64,000 nucleotides of DNA, from assembly GCF_002094305.1 (NCBI RefSeq), contig NZ_LWTX01000011.1:91265-155264 (forward strand). The letters are read 5' to 3'. The notes below the pieces were generated by a model. The model was not told the origin of the DNA. It saw nothing but the letters and a program-made list of their open reading frames with translations, and did no database searches. Position 1 is the stretch's first letter. Every line of letters starts with the position of its first letter. A program made the translations under genes and the position numbers. Below, piece by piece: positions 36,911 through 46,688 of the stretch. This DNA is from Prescottella equi (lineage in GTDB: Bacteria; Actinomycetota; Actinomycetes; Mycobacteriales; Mycobacteriaceae).

Positions 36911-39532
36911 GTGTCTATCGCGCAGGGCGGGAGTTTCGCTGCGAGCACCGAGATTCCGGTGTTACGCAGTGACCGTGTCGTGTTCCGTCCCCGCCTGTTC
37001 GACGCGCTCCATTCGGCCTTCGCCGATCCGAACGACTCCGTGTCCGTCGTACTGGTCTGTGCGCCAGCGGGTTCGGGAAAGACGACGTTTCTCGCGGACT
37101 GGGCACACCGGACCCGCGAAGAAGCCGGCGCCCCAGTCGTCGCGTGGGCCTCGGTCGACGAGGAACACAACGCACCCCACGCCCTCCGCACGGAACTGGC
37201 TCGCGCGTTGGCCGGCGCGGGTCACCCCCGCCTGCGAGAAAACTGCGAGAACTCGGTGGATCATGCTCGCGCACAGGATTTCACGCTCGAATCCGCACTC
37301 GACGGCGTGGACGAGCCGGTCTGGCTCGTCGTCGACGACGCACACCTGCTCCACGAGCGGAACGCGCTGACCCAGCTGGAAATGCTGCTTCGGGCGCCAC
37401 CACCGAAACGGCTGCGTGTCGTGGTGTGCTGCAGGTTCGAACCACCGCTCGCCTTCCAGAAGCTGCGGCTCGACGGCCGGGTTCTCGACGTGACGTTCGG
37501 CGACCTCGCCTTCACTCCCGACGAGGCCACGGCCATGCTCGCCGAGCACGACGTGGAACTCGACGACCACGACCTCGCAGCCCTGATGGAGCGCACCGAG
37601 GGTTGGGCAGCCGGAATCCGACTGGCCGGCATGTCGCTGGCGGGCCACCCCGCCCCGAGCACCCTCATCGAGAACTTCAGCGGGTGCCGCCGGGCGGTGG
37701 CCGACTACCTGATCGAGCAGGTCCTGGCAGGACAGAGCGACGAGATCCGACAATTCCTCGTCAAGACGTCGGTTCCCGAGACGTTCTCCGCCGCCCTGGC
37801 CGAGGAACTCACCGGATGCGCCGACGCCCATGCCGTCATAGACCTGCTCGAGCACCGGAACTTCCTGATCAGCCGGATCGAGGGCGTCCCCACCCGGTTT
37901 CGCTACCACCCACTGCTGCGCAGCTATCTTCGTGCGGAGATCAGCCTGCTCGGCCGCCGCGCCGTGGCCGAACTCGAGCACGTGACCGCGCGCTGGTACG
38001 CCCGGTTCGGCGACGCACTGCTCTCCCTCGAACACAGCGTGACCGCGGGCGATCCGTCCGACGTCGAGGACGTACTGTCCGAATCCGGCCTCGCGCTGGT
38101 CCTGGACGGCCACGGGGAGACCATCGAGCGCCTGCTCGCCGCAAGTCCTCCTCCGATCCGGAGCAGCCCCATCGCCGGCCTGGTGCGCGCGGCGGCGTAC
38201 CTGCACGCCGGCCATCCGACACTCGCCGACGGACTCATGGGAGGGACCGAACTACACTTGTGCGACGACGGAAACAACGGGCGCACTGCACTTCTCGAAC
38301 GGGCATTGCGCCTCCAACTCGCGGTACGCACCGGCGATTCCGACACACTGCTCACATATCGGACCGAGCCCGCGACGCCTTCGGGTGATCTTCTCCTCGA
38401 TGCATTCGCTGCCCTGCACGGTGGGTTCCGAGACCTGCATCTCGGATACCTCGACCGCGCCGTCGAGAATCTGGGCCGCGCTCGGGCGCACGCCCGCGAA
38501 CTCGACGCCGCGAGACTTGCAGCCCAGGCGTCCGCGGGTCTGGGCGTGGTCGCGGTCGCGAGGGGTCTACTCGGCGACGCGCACAGCCTGGCCGTCGAGA
38601 GCCGTGCGGCGTCGACCGCTGCCGACGCCTCCCCCTCCGCGGGCAACCGATCCGCGACCATGCTCGAGGCGCTGTGCCACTATCTCCGCAACGACACCTC
38701 TCGGGCCGTCGAACTGGCGACGGCGACTGTCGACGCCGACTCTCCGTTGCCCACGGACAGCGCCGTTGCCGCAGCCCTGTTCGGTATCGACACTGCGCCG
38801 GACCGCCGCGCCGCGGTGGCGACGCTGCACGCCGCCACGACGGCGGGACGTCCCGCCCCGCATCCTCCGGGGCTGGTCGCGGTGTGCCTGCCGTCGATCC
38901 AGTTCGCGTACCTGCACATCGGAGAGACGACCTGGGCTCGCGAACTGGTCACCAACGCGTCGTCGGCACTGGGGCCGGTCGGCGACGTGTGCATTCTCGA
39001 GGCCGTCCTGCACCTGTGCAGTAATCAACTGGAGCGGGCGCGGACCATCCTGCAACCGGTACTCGACGGCGAAACACCCTGCGTCGCAGCGACGAACACT
39101 GTCACGGCGTGGCTCGTCGAGGCCGAAATCGCTCGCCGTCGCGCGCACGAGGCCCGGGCGCACGACGCGCTGGGCGAGGCGCTGCGCCTCGCCGAGCCCG
39201 AGCGTGTGCTGCGGCCGTTCCACGACATGGCTCCAGCGAGTCTGGAGCTACTCACCGCCAGTCGCGGACGCTTCGGATCCCGGGACCGGTTCGCGGACGA
39301 AGTCTGGGCGTCGCTGCCGCGGACCGTGGTGGCTACCGCAGAGAAGCTCACCAGGCGCGAGCTGCAACTACTCGCGGAGCTGCCCACGTGGCGTACCGCC
39401 GAGGAGATCGCGGCGGACCTGTGCGTGTCGGTGAACACCGTCAAGACCCATCTGCGCGGCATCTACCGCAAGCTGGGGGTCACCACCCGGCGGGACGCCG
39501 TCACGGCCGCGCACACCCACGGGTTGCTGTGA
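36911..39532 (+). CDS. large LuxR-type transcriptional regulator (LAL/MalT-like)
   Basis: An 873-aa STAND-family regulator. Walker A APAGSGKTT lies at about 51-59 in an N-terminal NTPase domain, and VWLVVDDAHLL near 138 is the Walker B. The middle (about 200-780) is a TPR-like helical region with several LARELDAARLAAQASAG-type repeats that sense an effector. The C-terminal LuxR helix-turn-helix (about 810-873) reads KLTRRELQLLAELPTWRTAEEIAADLCVSVNTVKTHLRGIYRKLGVTTRR. GTG 36911 has GGGAGG; ATG 36893 is an alternative. Such regulators respond to small molecules by nucleotide-driven assembly. Its target may be the adjacent sulfatase or an unlinked gene; nothing in the sequence decides. Confidence 0.9.
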   Translation: MSIAQGGSFAASTEIPVLRSDRVVFRPRLFDALHSAFADPNDSVSVVLVCAPAGSGKTTFLADWAHRTREEAGAPVVAWASVDEEHNAPHALRTELARALAGAGHPRLRENCENSVDHARAQDFTLESALDGVDEPVWLVVDDAHLLHERNALTQLEMLLRAPPPKRLRVVVCCRFEPPLAFQKLRLDGRVLDVTFGDLAFTPDEATAMLAEHDVELDDHDLAALMERTEGWAAGIRLAGMSLAGHPAPSTLIENFSGCRRAVADYLIEQVLAGQSDEIRQFLVKTSVPETFSAALAEELTGCADAHAVIDLLEHRNFLISRIEGVPTRFRYHPLLRSYLRAEISLLGRRAVAELEHVTARWYARFGDALLSLEHSVTAGDPSDVEDVLSESGLALVLDGHGETIERLLAASPPPIRSSPIAGLVRAAAYLHAGHPTLADGLMGGTELHLCDDGNNGRTALLERALRLQLAVRTGDSDTLLTYRTEPATPSGDLLLDAFAALHGGFRDLHLGYLDRAVENLGRARAHARELDAARLAAQASAGLGVVAVARGLLGDAHSLAVESRAASTAADASPSAGNRSATMLEALCHYLRNDTSRAVELATATVDADSPLPTDSAVAAALFGIDTAPDRRAAVATLHAATTAGRPAPHPPGLVAVCLPSIQFAYLHIGETTWARELVTNASSALGPVGDVCILEAVLHLCSNQLERARTILQPVLDGETPCVAATNTVTAWLVEAEIARRRAHEARAHDALGEALRLAEPERVLRPFHDMAPASLELLTASRGRFGSRDRFADEVWASLPRTVVATAEKLTRRELQLLAELPTWRTAEEIAADLCVSVNTVKTHLRGIYRKLGVTTRRDAVTAAHTHGLL

Positions 39533-39628
39533 AATCCTGATTCACCATCGACGGGTGAGGCACGTTCCACCCACGGGCGGCATCCTCGACAGATCACGTG
39601 GGCACGCGATCGACTGAGGGGAGACGTC

Positions 39629-39862
39629 ATGGCCACATCCGACCCGGCCTGGCCCGCCACCGTGCGATACGCGTTCCTCGTCGGCGGCGAACTGTCCGAT
39701 CGGGTCCTCGCAGCCTTCCCCGAGCTTCAGGTCTCGGAGACGGCGCACGCCCACACAACTCTGTACGGTCCGGTCCGCAGCCCCACCGAACTGCGCGGCA
39801 TGCTCGCGCGCTTCGACGCGCTCGGCCTCACCCTGGTCGAGATGCGGCGGCTCCCGGACTGA
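39629..39862 (+). CDS. hypothetical small protein, 77 aa
   Basis: A 77-aa open frame starting ATG 39629 with GGGGAG upstream. The product (starts MATSDPAWPATVRYAFLVGG) has strand-helix patterns ending in LARFDALGLTLVEMRRLPD. It resembles small actinobacterial proteins next to regulators, but I do not recognise a family. It is just downstream of the LuxR-type gene on the same strand, about 96 bases away, and may be cotranscribed. There is no signal peptide. Coding is supported by codon bias and ribosome site. Confidence 0.7.
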   Translation: MATSDPAWPATVRYAFLVGGELSDRVLAAFPELQVSETAHAHTTLYGPVRSPTELRGMLARFDALGLTLVEMRRLPD

Positions 39863-39883
39863 CTCGCCTCCGGTGCGGCGCCG

Positions 39884-40240
39884 CTACCTTCCGACCAGCC
39901 CGATCTTCGCCTCGATCCGGTGGATGCGAGGGTCGTCGGCAGGGATGAGGAACGTCTCGTGAACACGCGCAGTGACCAGCGTCCGGCCGAACAGGCCGGC
40001 GTCGATGAGGTAGTCGGCAATCACCCGGTCGCCCTCGACCCGGTAACTCTCGTCGCGGATCGCCCGGATCACCCGGAACTGGGGTCCCCGCGAAAGGCTG
40101 CGGCGCAAGTGATTTCCCGAGAACCCGGTCTTCAGGCCCACCTCGTAGCGCACTGCGCCGGGGGCGTAGGGCACGGAGTTGCCGTCGTGGCTGAGCAGGG
40201 CGGCCACGTAGGTACGGGCCGCGTCGAGCTGTGCTGTCAT
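39884..40240 (-). CDS. hypothetical protein, 118 aa
   Basis: A 118-aa protein from ATG 40240 (the frame extends upstream to 40291 but lacks a site there). Sequence features are an N-terminal helix (TAQLDAARTYVAALLSHDG), then repeated strands: AVRYEVGLKTGF, QFRVIRAIRDESYRVEGDRVIADYLID, LVTARVHETFLIPAD and RIHRIEAKIGL. This helix-plus-beta layout fits the NTF2/SnoaL-like fold (cone-shaped pocket), so it could be a small-molecule binding protein. No membrane or signal region. It is convergent with the small gene at 39629, and divergent from leuA. Confidence 0.65.
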   Translation of the reverse strand: MTAQLDAARTYVAALLSHDGNSVPYAPGAVRYEVGLKTGFSGNHLRRSLSRGPQFRVIRAIRDESYRVEGDRVIADYLIDAGLFGRTLVTARVHETFLIPADDPRIHRIEAKIGLVGR

Positions 40241-40318
40241 GCGCACAGTCGACCACGCCACGCCCACCCCGAGTGTGAATTTGCTCCCCACTTCTCACCG
40301 GCCGAGAGGGGGCAGGGG

Positions 40319-40324
40319 TACAGT
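40319..40324 (+). promoter_or_regulatory. candidate -10 box of the leuA leader transcript
   Basis: TACAGT at 40319-40324 is one change from TATAAT-type actinobacterial -10 boxes and lies 7 bases before the leader ATG at 40332, which implies a near-leaderless transcript. No clear -35 was found. Confidence 0.4.
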
Positions 40325-40331
40325 GCTTTCT

Positions 40332-40373
40332 ATGCAGCGCGCGCTCCTTCTTGGGTGCCGCGGCGGGGTCTGA
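40332..40373 (+). CDS. leuA leader peptide (attenuator)
   Basis: A 13-codon frame upstream of leuA: M-Q-R-A-L-L-L-G-C-R-G-G-V then TGA. The three consecutive leucine codons are CTC-CTT-CTT; CTT is rare in this GC-rich sequence, so translation speed should depend strongly on charged leucyl-tRNA. It starts about 8 bases after the -10 box and ends 96 bases before leuA. This is the expected layout of leader-peptide attenuation of leuA, which has been predicted in other actinobacteria. A small ACCCG-TCG-CGGGT hairpin (40386-40398) follows, but I cannot identify a full terminator/antiterminator pair. Confidence 0.75.
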   Translation: MQRALLLGCRGGV

Positions 40374-42278
<1,905 letters not shown>

Positions 42279-42323
42279 CTTCGGGCGCCCCTGGTTCGGG
42301 CGCACCGAGATTTCGACGCCCCA

Positions 42324-42351
42324 GGGCCCGCATCCGTACGGATGCGGGCCC
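42324..42351 (+). terminator. 28-bp perfect palindrome terminator of leuA
   Basis: GGGCCCGCATCCGT (42324-42337) is followed by its exact reverse complement to 42351, then TTCTGC. It lies 46 bases after leuA. The remaining 42352-42581 holds no gene with good support; an ATG frame from 42342 overlaps the palindrome and is discussed separately. Confidence 0.9.
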
Positions 42352-42581
42352 TTCTGCTCGGTGCATGTCGCACCCGACTCACGTTGCGCCGGGCACCCGG
42401 TCGGTTAGGCTGGATCGAAGCGGCCGACGAAGCCGCGATGAACGACGCGGATCAGAGATCCGTCTGCACGGCGCCGGGCCCCGTTCCCTCGGGTTCCAGC
42501 AGGTTTTTCGTCCTGTGGGTTCGAGCGCGACGACACCGGGAACAGCGGAAGTTTTCGTTCCCGGAGCAGAAAGAGAGCGCG

Positions 42582-42944
42582 ATGAGCGCATCGAAGAGCA
42601 CCGACCCTGTCCACGACCGCCGATTCGACGACGCGGTCCACGCCCTGTCCATCCTCACGCACCGCCCGACGAAAATCGTTTGCTTCCAGTCTGAATCGGC
42701 AGTGCGCGTGGACTTCGCCTTCCGGCGACACGTACTTGCCACGCACAGCTTCGACGCCGCCGGCGAGGACTCCTGGCAGGTCCAGTTTCGTGACCATCGA
42801 CACGACCCCGAATGCGTCCTCGCCCGCGCCCAGCGGTTCTGGCTGATCGACGCATTCGACGCGGTCATCACCGAACTCGACCGCACCGATCAGTGGGTCG
42901 AGAGCGCCGCCCGACTGGCCGGGCTGAGGGCCGGCGCAGCCTGA
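42582..42944 (+). CDS. hypothetical protein, 120 aa
   Basis: A 120-aa frame starting ATG 42582 (GAGAG upstream). The frame continues upstream but reads as low-complexity text. The protein has a charged N-terminus (SASKSTDPVHDRRFDD), then HALSILTHRPTKIVCFQSESAVRVDFAFRRHVL, three histidines and one Cys in the first half, and a C-terminal alpha-helical end FWLIDAFDAVITELDRTDQWVESAARLAGL. No family is recognised, and no membrane region is present. It is followed after 28 bases by TspO on the same strand; the two may share a transcript. Confidence 0.6.
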   Translation: MSASKSTDPVHDRRFDDAVHALSILTHRPTKIVCFQSESAVRVDFAFRRHVLATHSFDAAGEDSWQVQFRDHRHDPECVLARAQRFWLIDAFDAVITELDRTDQWVESAARLAGLRAGAA

Positions 42945-42972
42945 CTGCCACCACCGACGGACGGGAGCGACG

Positions 42973-43503
42973 ATGACACGCAGCCACACCTCACACCCGA
43001 TCCGCAGACGCCTGCGCAGATCGCTGGGCCGCACCGGCGCGTTCACGGCGGGGACTGCGCTGGTGGGCTCGGCCGCCACCCGTCGCCCTGCGGAGGACGA
43101 CTGGTTCACGGACCTGCGCAAGCCGTCGTTCCAGCCTCCACCGGTCGCGTTCCCACTGGTGTGGACCGCGCTGTACGCCGACATCGCCGTCACGTCGGCA
43201 ACGGCCCTGGCCCGGCTGCGGGAGGAGGACCCCCGGTCCGCGGCGGCCTACCAGCGTGCGCTCGCGGCGAATCTCGCCATCAATGCGAGCTGGAGTTGGG
43301 TGTTCTTCCGGGCACACCGACTGTGGGCCGCGCCCGTGGTCGCGGGGGTGCTGACCGCGAGCAGCACCGACCTCGTCCGGCGCACCGCACGCACCAGCCC
43401 GGCCGCCGGCGCTGCGCTCGCCCCGTACGCGGTGTGGTGCGCCTTCGCGACCGTGTTGTCGGGCAGCATCTGGTGGATCAACCGCGGCCGCTCCACGCGC
43501 TGA
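42973..43503 (+). CDS. TspO/MBR-family protein
   Basis: A 176-aa member of the TspO/peripheral benzodiazepine receptor family: five-helix membrane proteins that bind porphyrins and sterol-like ligands. The conserved residues are WFTDLRKPSFQPPPVAFPLVWTALYADIAVTS near 43-75, ANLAINASWSWVFFRAH near 93-110 and PYAVWCAFATVLSGSIWWIN near 150-170, containing the Trp-rich ligand pocket. The N-terminus (about 1-35) carries extra Arg (RRRLRRSLGRTG), which may be an extension not seen in shorter homologues. It follows the unknown gene by 28 bases. It may handle porphyrin traffic or stress response; unproven here. Confidence 0.88.
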   Translation: MTRSHTSHPIRRRLRRSLGRTGAFTAGTALVGSAATRRPAEDDWFTDLRKPSFQPPPVAFPLVWTALYADIAVTSATALARLREEDPRSAAAYQRALAANLAINASWSWVFFRAHRLWAAPVVAGVLTASSTDLVRRTARTSPAAGAALAPYAVWCAFATVLSGSIWWINRGRSTR

Positions 43504-43518
43504 CCTGGACGTTTTCCG

Positions 43519-43545
43519 CGTGCGCCGCCTTCCGCGCGGCGCACG
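43519..43545 (+). terminator. hairpin after TspO
   Basis: CGTGCGCCGC (43519-43528) pairs with GCGGCGCACG (43536-43545), loop of seven bases, 15 bases after the stop. Confidence 0.65.
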
Positions 43546-43629
43546 GTCGCGCGTGTCCGACCCCGGCCGGAAGTCCCGCTCAGCGGGAAGGCGTCCCAAG
43601 CGACGAGCGTTGCGAAATAGCTTCGGCTC

Positions 43630-45759
43630 GTGACGATCCGACAGCAGACGACGTTCCCCCGACTCCTTTCGCCCGGAAAGATCGGGCCGATCACGCTGGA
43701 CAACCGGGTCGTGCTCCCGGCGATGGACATGAACCTCTGCGAGGACGGCGAGATCCACCAGGGCGACATCGACCACTTCGCCAGCCGCGCCGAGGGCGGG
43801 ACCGGCATGATCATCACCGGTTGCTGCGCGGTCGCGTACCCGGCCGGCTGCACCAGCCGCAAGGAACCCGGCCTGTCCGAGGACCGCTTCATCCCCGGCC
43901 TGAAGGCACTCGCCGACGCCGTCCACGCCGCCGGCAGCAAGCTGTGCGTGCAGATGACGCACCACGGCAAGGTCGCCCGGATCGACACCCTCGACGGCCG
44001 CCCGCAGCTGGTGCCGTCCATCCCGAAGCCCCCCGGCGACATGAGCGCGATGATCGACTGCACTCCCGAGGAGCTCGGGAAGATGGCCGCCATTCAGGAG
44101 GGTAAGAAGGCCACCTACCACGAGGCCACCCACGAGGACCTCGAGTGGCTCGTGCGGATGTTCGCCGAGGCGGCGGGCCGGGTCAAGGCCGCCGGTGGCG
44201 ACGCCGTCGAGATCCATGCCGCCCACAACTACGTGCTCGGCGGCTTCCTGAGCCGCTACTCGAACCAGCGCACCGACGAGTACGGCGGATCGCTCGAGAA
44301 TCGGGCGCGGCTGTCGTGCGAGGTGATCCGCGCGGTCAAGGCCGAGGTCGGTGACAGCCTCGCCGTCATCGTGCGTCTGGCCGGCCAGGAGTACGGCGAG
44401 TCCGAAGGCCTGACCCCCGACGAGGCCGCCCGCGCCGCCGCGATGTTCGAGGAGGCCGGTGCCGACGCCATCCACGTCACCGGCACCGCGCTCAACGCGT
44501 TCGCGAACTTCACCGACGGCCCGCTGCCCAACAAGGTCGGCTACTACACCGAGAACGCCGCCGTCGTGAAGCGGGCCGTGTCGATCCCGGTCATCACCGT
44601 CGGCCGCATGCTGCCCGAGGTCGGTGAGCAGATGATCACCGAGGGCCACACCGACTTCGTCGCGATGGGCCGCCAGCTTCTCGCCGATCCCGCGCTGGTC
44701 GACAAGCTGAAGGCCGGCCACAGCGAGCAGGTCCGCCCCTGCATCAACTGCTACGTGTGCGTGCAGGAGAACTTCTGGGACGACACCCCGCTGTGCGCGG
44801 TCAACCCGGCACTGGGCAACGAGAAGCTGCTGCCGTTCCCGACCGCCACCAAGCGCAAGCACGTCGTCGTGGTCGGCGCCGGCCCCGGCGGCATGGAGGC
44901 GGCGCGCGTCGCCACCGAACGCGGTCACCGCGTCACGCTGCTGGACAAGACCGACCGGCTCGGCGGCACGCTGTGGTTCTCCACGCTCACGACCCCGGAC
45001 AACGAGCGGTTGCTGAACTGGCTGAGCAACGAGATCCGGCGCGCCGGGGTCGACGTCCGGCTGAAGACCGACGCCACCGCTGCGACGATCAAGGCCCTCG
45101 CGCCCGACACCGTCGTCGTCGCCACGGGCGCGGTGCGGGCGCGACCGAGCGTGCCGGGCGGCAACCTGCCGCACGTGCACACCGGTGACAGCCTGCGTGG
45201 CCTGATGACCGGCACCGGTGACGTCTCCGATCAGGCGCTGTTCCTGCGGATCGCCGGCAAGCTGGGCGGCCTCGTCGGCATCACCAAGAGTCCCGAGAAG
45301 ATCCGCACGCTCAGCCGCAAGTTCCTCAAGTTCCTGCCGATGAGCAAGAACGTGGTCGTGATCGGCGGGTCGCTGGTCGGTCTCGAGCTCGCGGAATTCC
45401 TCGCCGAACGCGGCAGCCGGGTCACGCTGATCGAGGAGGGCCAGCAGCTCGGTGTCCCGATGGCGATGCCGCGTCGCTGGACCGCCGTCAAGCACGCCAA
45501 GGAGCTGGGCATCGACATCCACCGCAACGCGACCGTCGAGCGCATCACCAAGAAGACCGTCGAGTTCGCCTCCGGCGGCAAGTCGCTGTCCGCACCGGCG
45601 AGCATGGTCGTGGTCGCCTCGGGTGTCTCGGCGGCGGCGCCGCTCGCCGACGAGCTGGCCCGCGCCGGTGTCGACGTCCGCGTCGTCGGTGACGCCGGTG
45701 AGGTCGACTACATCGAGGGCGCGATGCACTCGGCGTGGAAGGTTGCCACCGAGATCTGA
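43630..45759 (+). CDS. old-yellow-enzyme family flavoprotein with FeS and FAD domains (2,4-dienoyl-CoA reductase-like)
   Basis: A 709-aa multidomain oxidoreductase. Residues about 10-360 form the OYE-type FMN barrel with QMTHHGKVAR near 100 and EIHAAHNYVLGGFLSRYSNQRTDEYGGSLENRARL near 195-225. A four-Cys cluster for a 4Fe-4S site reads CINCYVCVQENFWDDTPLCAVNP near 370. The C-terminal half has two dinucleotide-binding loops: VVVGAGPGGMEAARV near 415 and VVVIGGSLVGLELAEF near 575, for FAD and NAD(P)H. The layout matches 2,4-dienoyl-CoA reductase and related enzymes such as trimethylamine dehydrogenase. Start GTG 43630 has no ribosome site, suggesting a leaderless transcript. The substrate is not known. 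Confidence 0.92.
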   Translation: MTIRQQTTFPRLLSPGKIGPITLDNRVVLPAMDMNLCEDGEIHQGDIDHFASRAEGGTGMIITGCCAVAYPAGCTSRKEPGLSEDRFIPGLKALADAVHAAGSKLCVQMTHHGKVARIDTLDGRPQLVPSIPKPPGDMSAMIDCTPEELGKMAAIQEGKKATYHEATHEDLEWLVRMFAEAAGRVKAAGGDAVEIHAAHNYVLGGFLSRYSNQRTDEYGGSLENRARLSCEVIRAVKAEVGDSLAVIVRLAGQEYGESEGLTPDEAARAAAMFEEAGADAIHVTGTALNAFANFTDGPLPNKVGYYTENAAVVKRAVSIPVITVGRMLPEVGEQMITEGHTDFVAMGRQLLADPALVDKLKAGHSEQVRPCINCYVCVQENFWDDTPLCAVNPALGNEKLLPFPTATKRKHVVVVGAGPGGMEAARVATERGHRVTLLDKTDRLGGTLWFSTLTTPDNERLLNWLSNEIRRAGVDVRLKTDATAATIKALAPDTVVVATGAVRARPSVPGGNLPHVHTGDSLRGLMTGTGDVSDQALFLRIAGKLGGLVGITKSPEKIRTLSRKFLKFLPMSKNVVVIGGSLVGLELAEFLAERGSRVTLIEEGQQLGVPMAMPRRWTAVKHAKELGIDIHRNATVERITKKTVEFASGGKSLSAPASMVVVASGVSAAAPLADELARAGVDVRVVGDAGEVDYIEGAMHSAWKVATEI

Positions 45760-45769
45760 TCTCGCAGTC

Positions 45770-45807
45770 GACGGCCGGCCCCGCAGTTCACTTCGGGGCC
45801 GGCCGTC
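45770..45807. terminator. strong hairpin with T-rich end
   Basis: GACGGCCGGCCCC (45770-45782) pairs perfectly with GGGGCCGGCCGTC (45795-45807), 12-base loop, followed by GTCTTTG on the plus strand. It separates two convergent genes. Confidence 0.85.
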
Positions 45808-45825
45808 GTCTTTGTCGAATACTGC

Positions 45826-46584
45826 TCAGCGCGTGGTGAACCCACCGTCGATCGCGAGGGCGGCGCCGGTGATGAACGAAGCTTCGTCGCTCAGCAGGAA
45901 CGCCACGAACGGGGCGATCTCGTCGGGCTGTGCGATGCGCTTCACCGGGTGCAACGACTCGATGTAGGCCAGCGCCTCGGGTGTGGTGGCCATCGACCCC
46001 CGCGCCAAGGGCGTGTCGACGCCGCCGGTGGTGATCGCGTTCACCCGCACGCCGCGGTCGGCCACCTCGAGCGCCACCGACCGCGTCAGACCCACGACCG
46101 CGTGCTTGGCCGCGACGTACGGGGCCGCCTCGGGCAGCGCGACGACACCCATGTTCGACGCGTTGTTCACGATCGCGCCGCCTGTCTCCAGGACGGCCGG
46201 GATCTGGTACTTGAGGCAGTGGAAGACGCTGGTGACGTTCTGCGTCAGCTCCGCATTCCACGTGTCCGCGTCGACGGTCGAGATCGGGCCGGACGCGTTG
46301 ACGCCGTCCGCATTGTTGAACGCACCGTCCAGACGCCCGAACTCTGCGACTGCAGCGGTGACCAGTCGGGCGGCGTCGTCCTCGATCGTGACGTCGGCCG
46401 GTACGAAGATCGCTGTGCCACCGGCGGTGCGGAGGCTTTCGGCCGCCGCCTCGCCCACATCCTTGCGGCGGCTGCCGATGACCACCGCGGCGCCCTCGGC
46501 GGTGAGACGGCGAGCCACCGCGAACCCGATGCCGGACGATCCGCCGGTGACGATGAAGGCCTTGTTTTCCAGACGTGCAGACAT
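45826..46584 (-). CDS. short-chain dehydrogenase/reductase
   Basis: A 252-aa NAD(P)-dependent SDR of the classical type. The cofactor loop is TGGSSGIG near 13-20. The usual NNAG motif reads NNADG (about 89-93), an atypical Asp in place of Gly. The catalytic Ser is in NNASNMG and the Tyr-Lys pair in YVAAK near 155. The ending GPISTVDAD near 100 and the C-terminal LAIDGGFTTR are family-typical. It may oxidise a secondary alcohol or reduce a ketone. It is followed by the TDT transporter gene on the same strand and is convergent with the OYE-family gene. Confidence 0.92.
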   Translation of the reverse strand: MSARLENKAFIVTGGSSGIGFAVARRLTAEGAAVVIGSRRKDVGEAAAESLRTAGGTAIFVPADVTIEDDAARLVTAAVAEFGRLDGAFNNADGVNASGPISTVDADTWNAELTQNVTSVFHCLKYQIPAVLETGGAIVNNASNMGVVALPEAAPYVAAKHAVVGLTRSVALEVADRGVRVNAITTGGVDTPLARGSMATTPEALAYIESLHPVKRIAQPDEIAPFVAFLLSDEASFITGAALAIDGGFTTR

Positions 46585-46688
46585 GCGTTAGTCCTTTTCG
46601 AGAGGTGCAGGAAGGAGCCGGCCGGGCCGTGCTCCACACTTCTCGGTGCCCGGGCGTGACGCTGGCGGGTTTCGGACGCGGCGCTCGC

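Noticed and set aside
42342..42944. 200-aa protein starting inside the leuA terminator
   Set aside because: The first 80 codons cross a terminator and have no protein-like pattern; ATG 42582 has a better ribosome site.
42991..45729. 912-aa minus-strand open frame opposite the OYE-family gene
   Set aside because: Composition is Arg/Gly/Ala shadow of a strongly coding plus strand.
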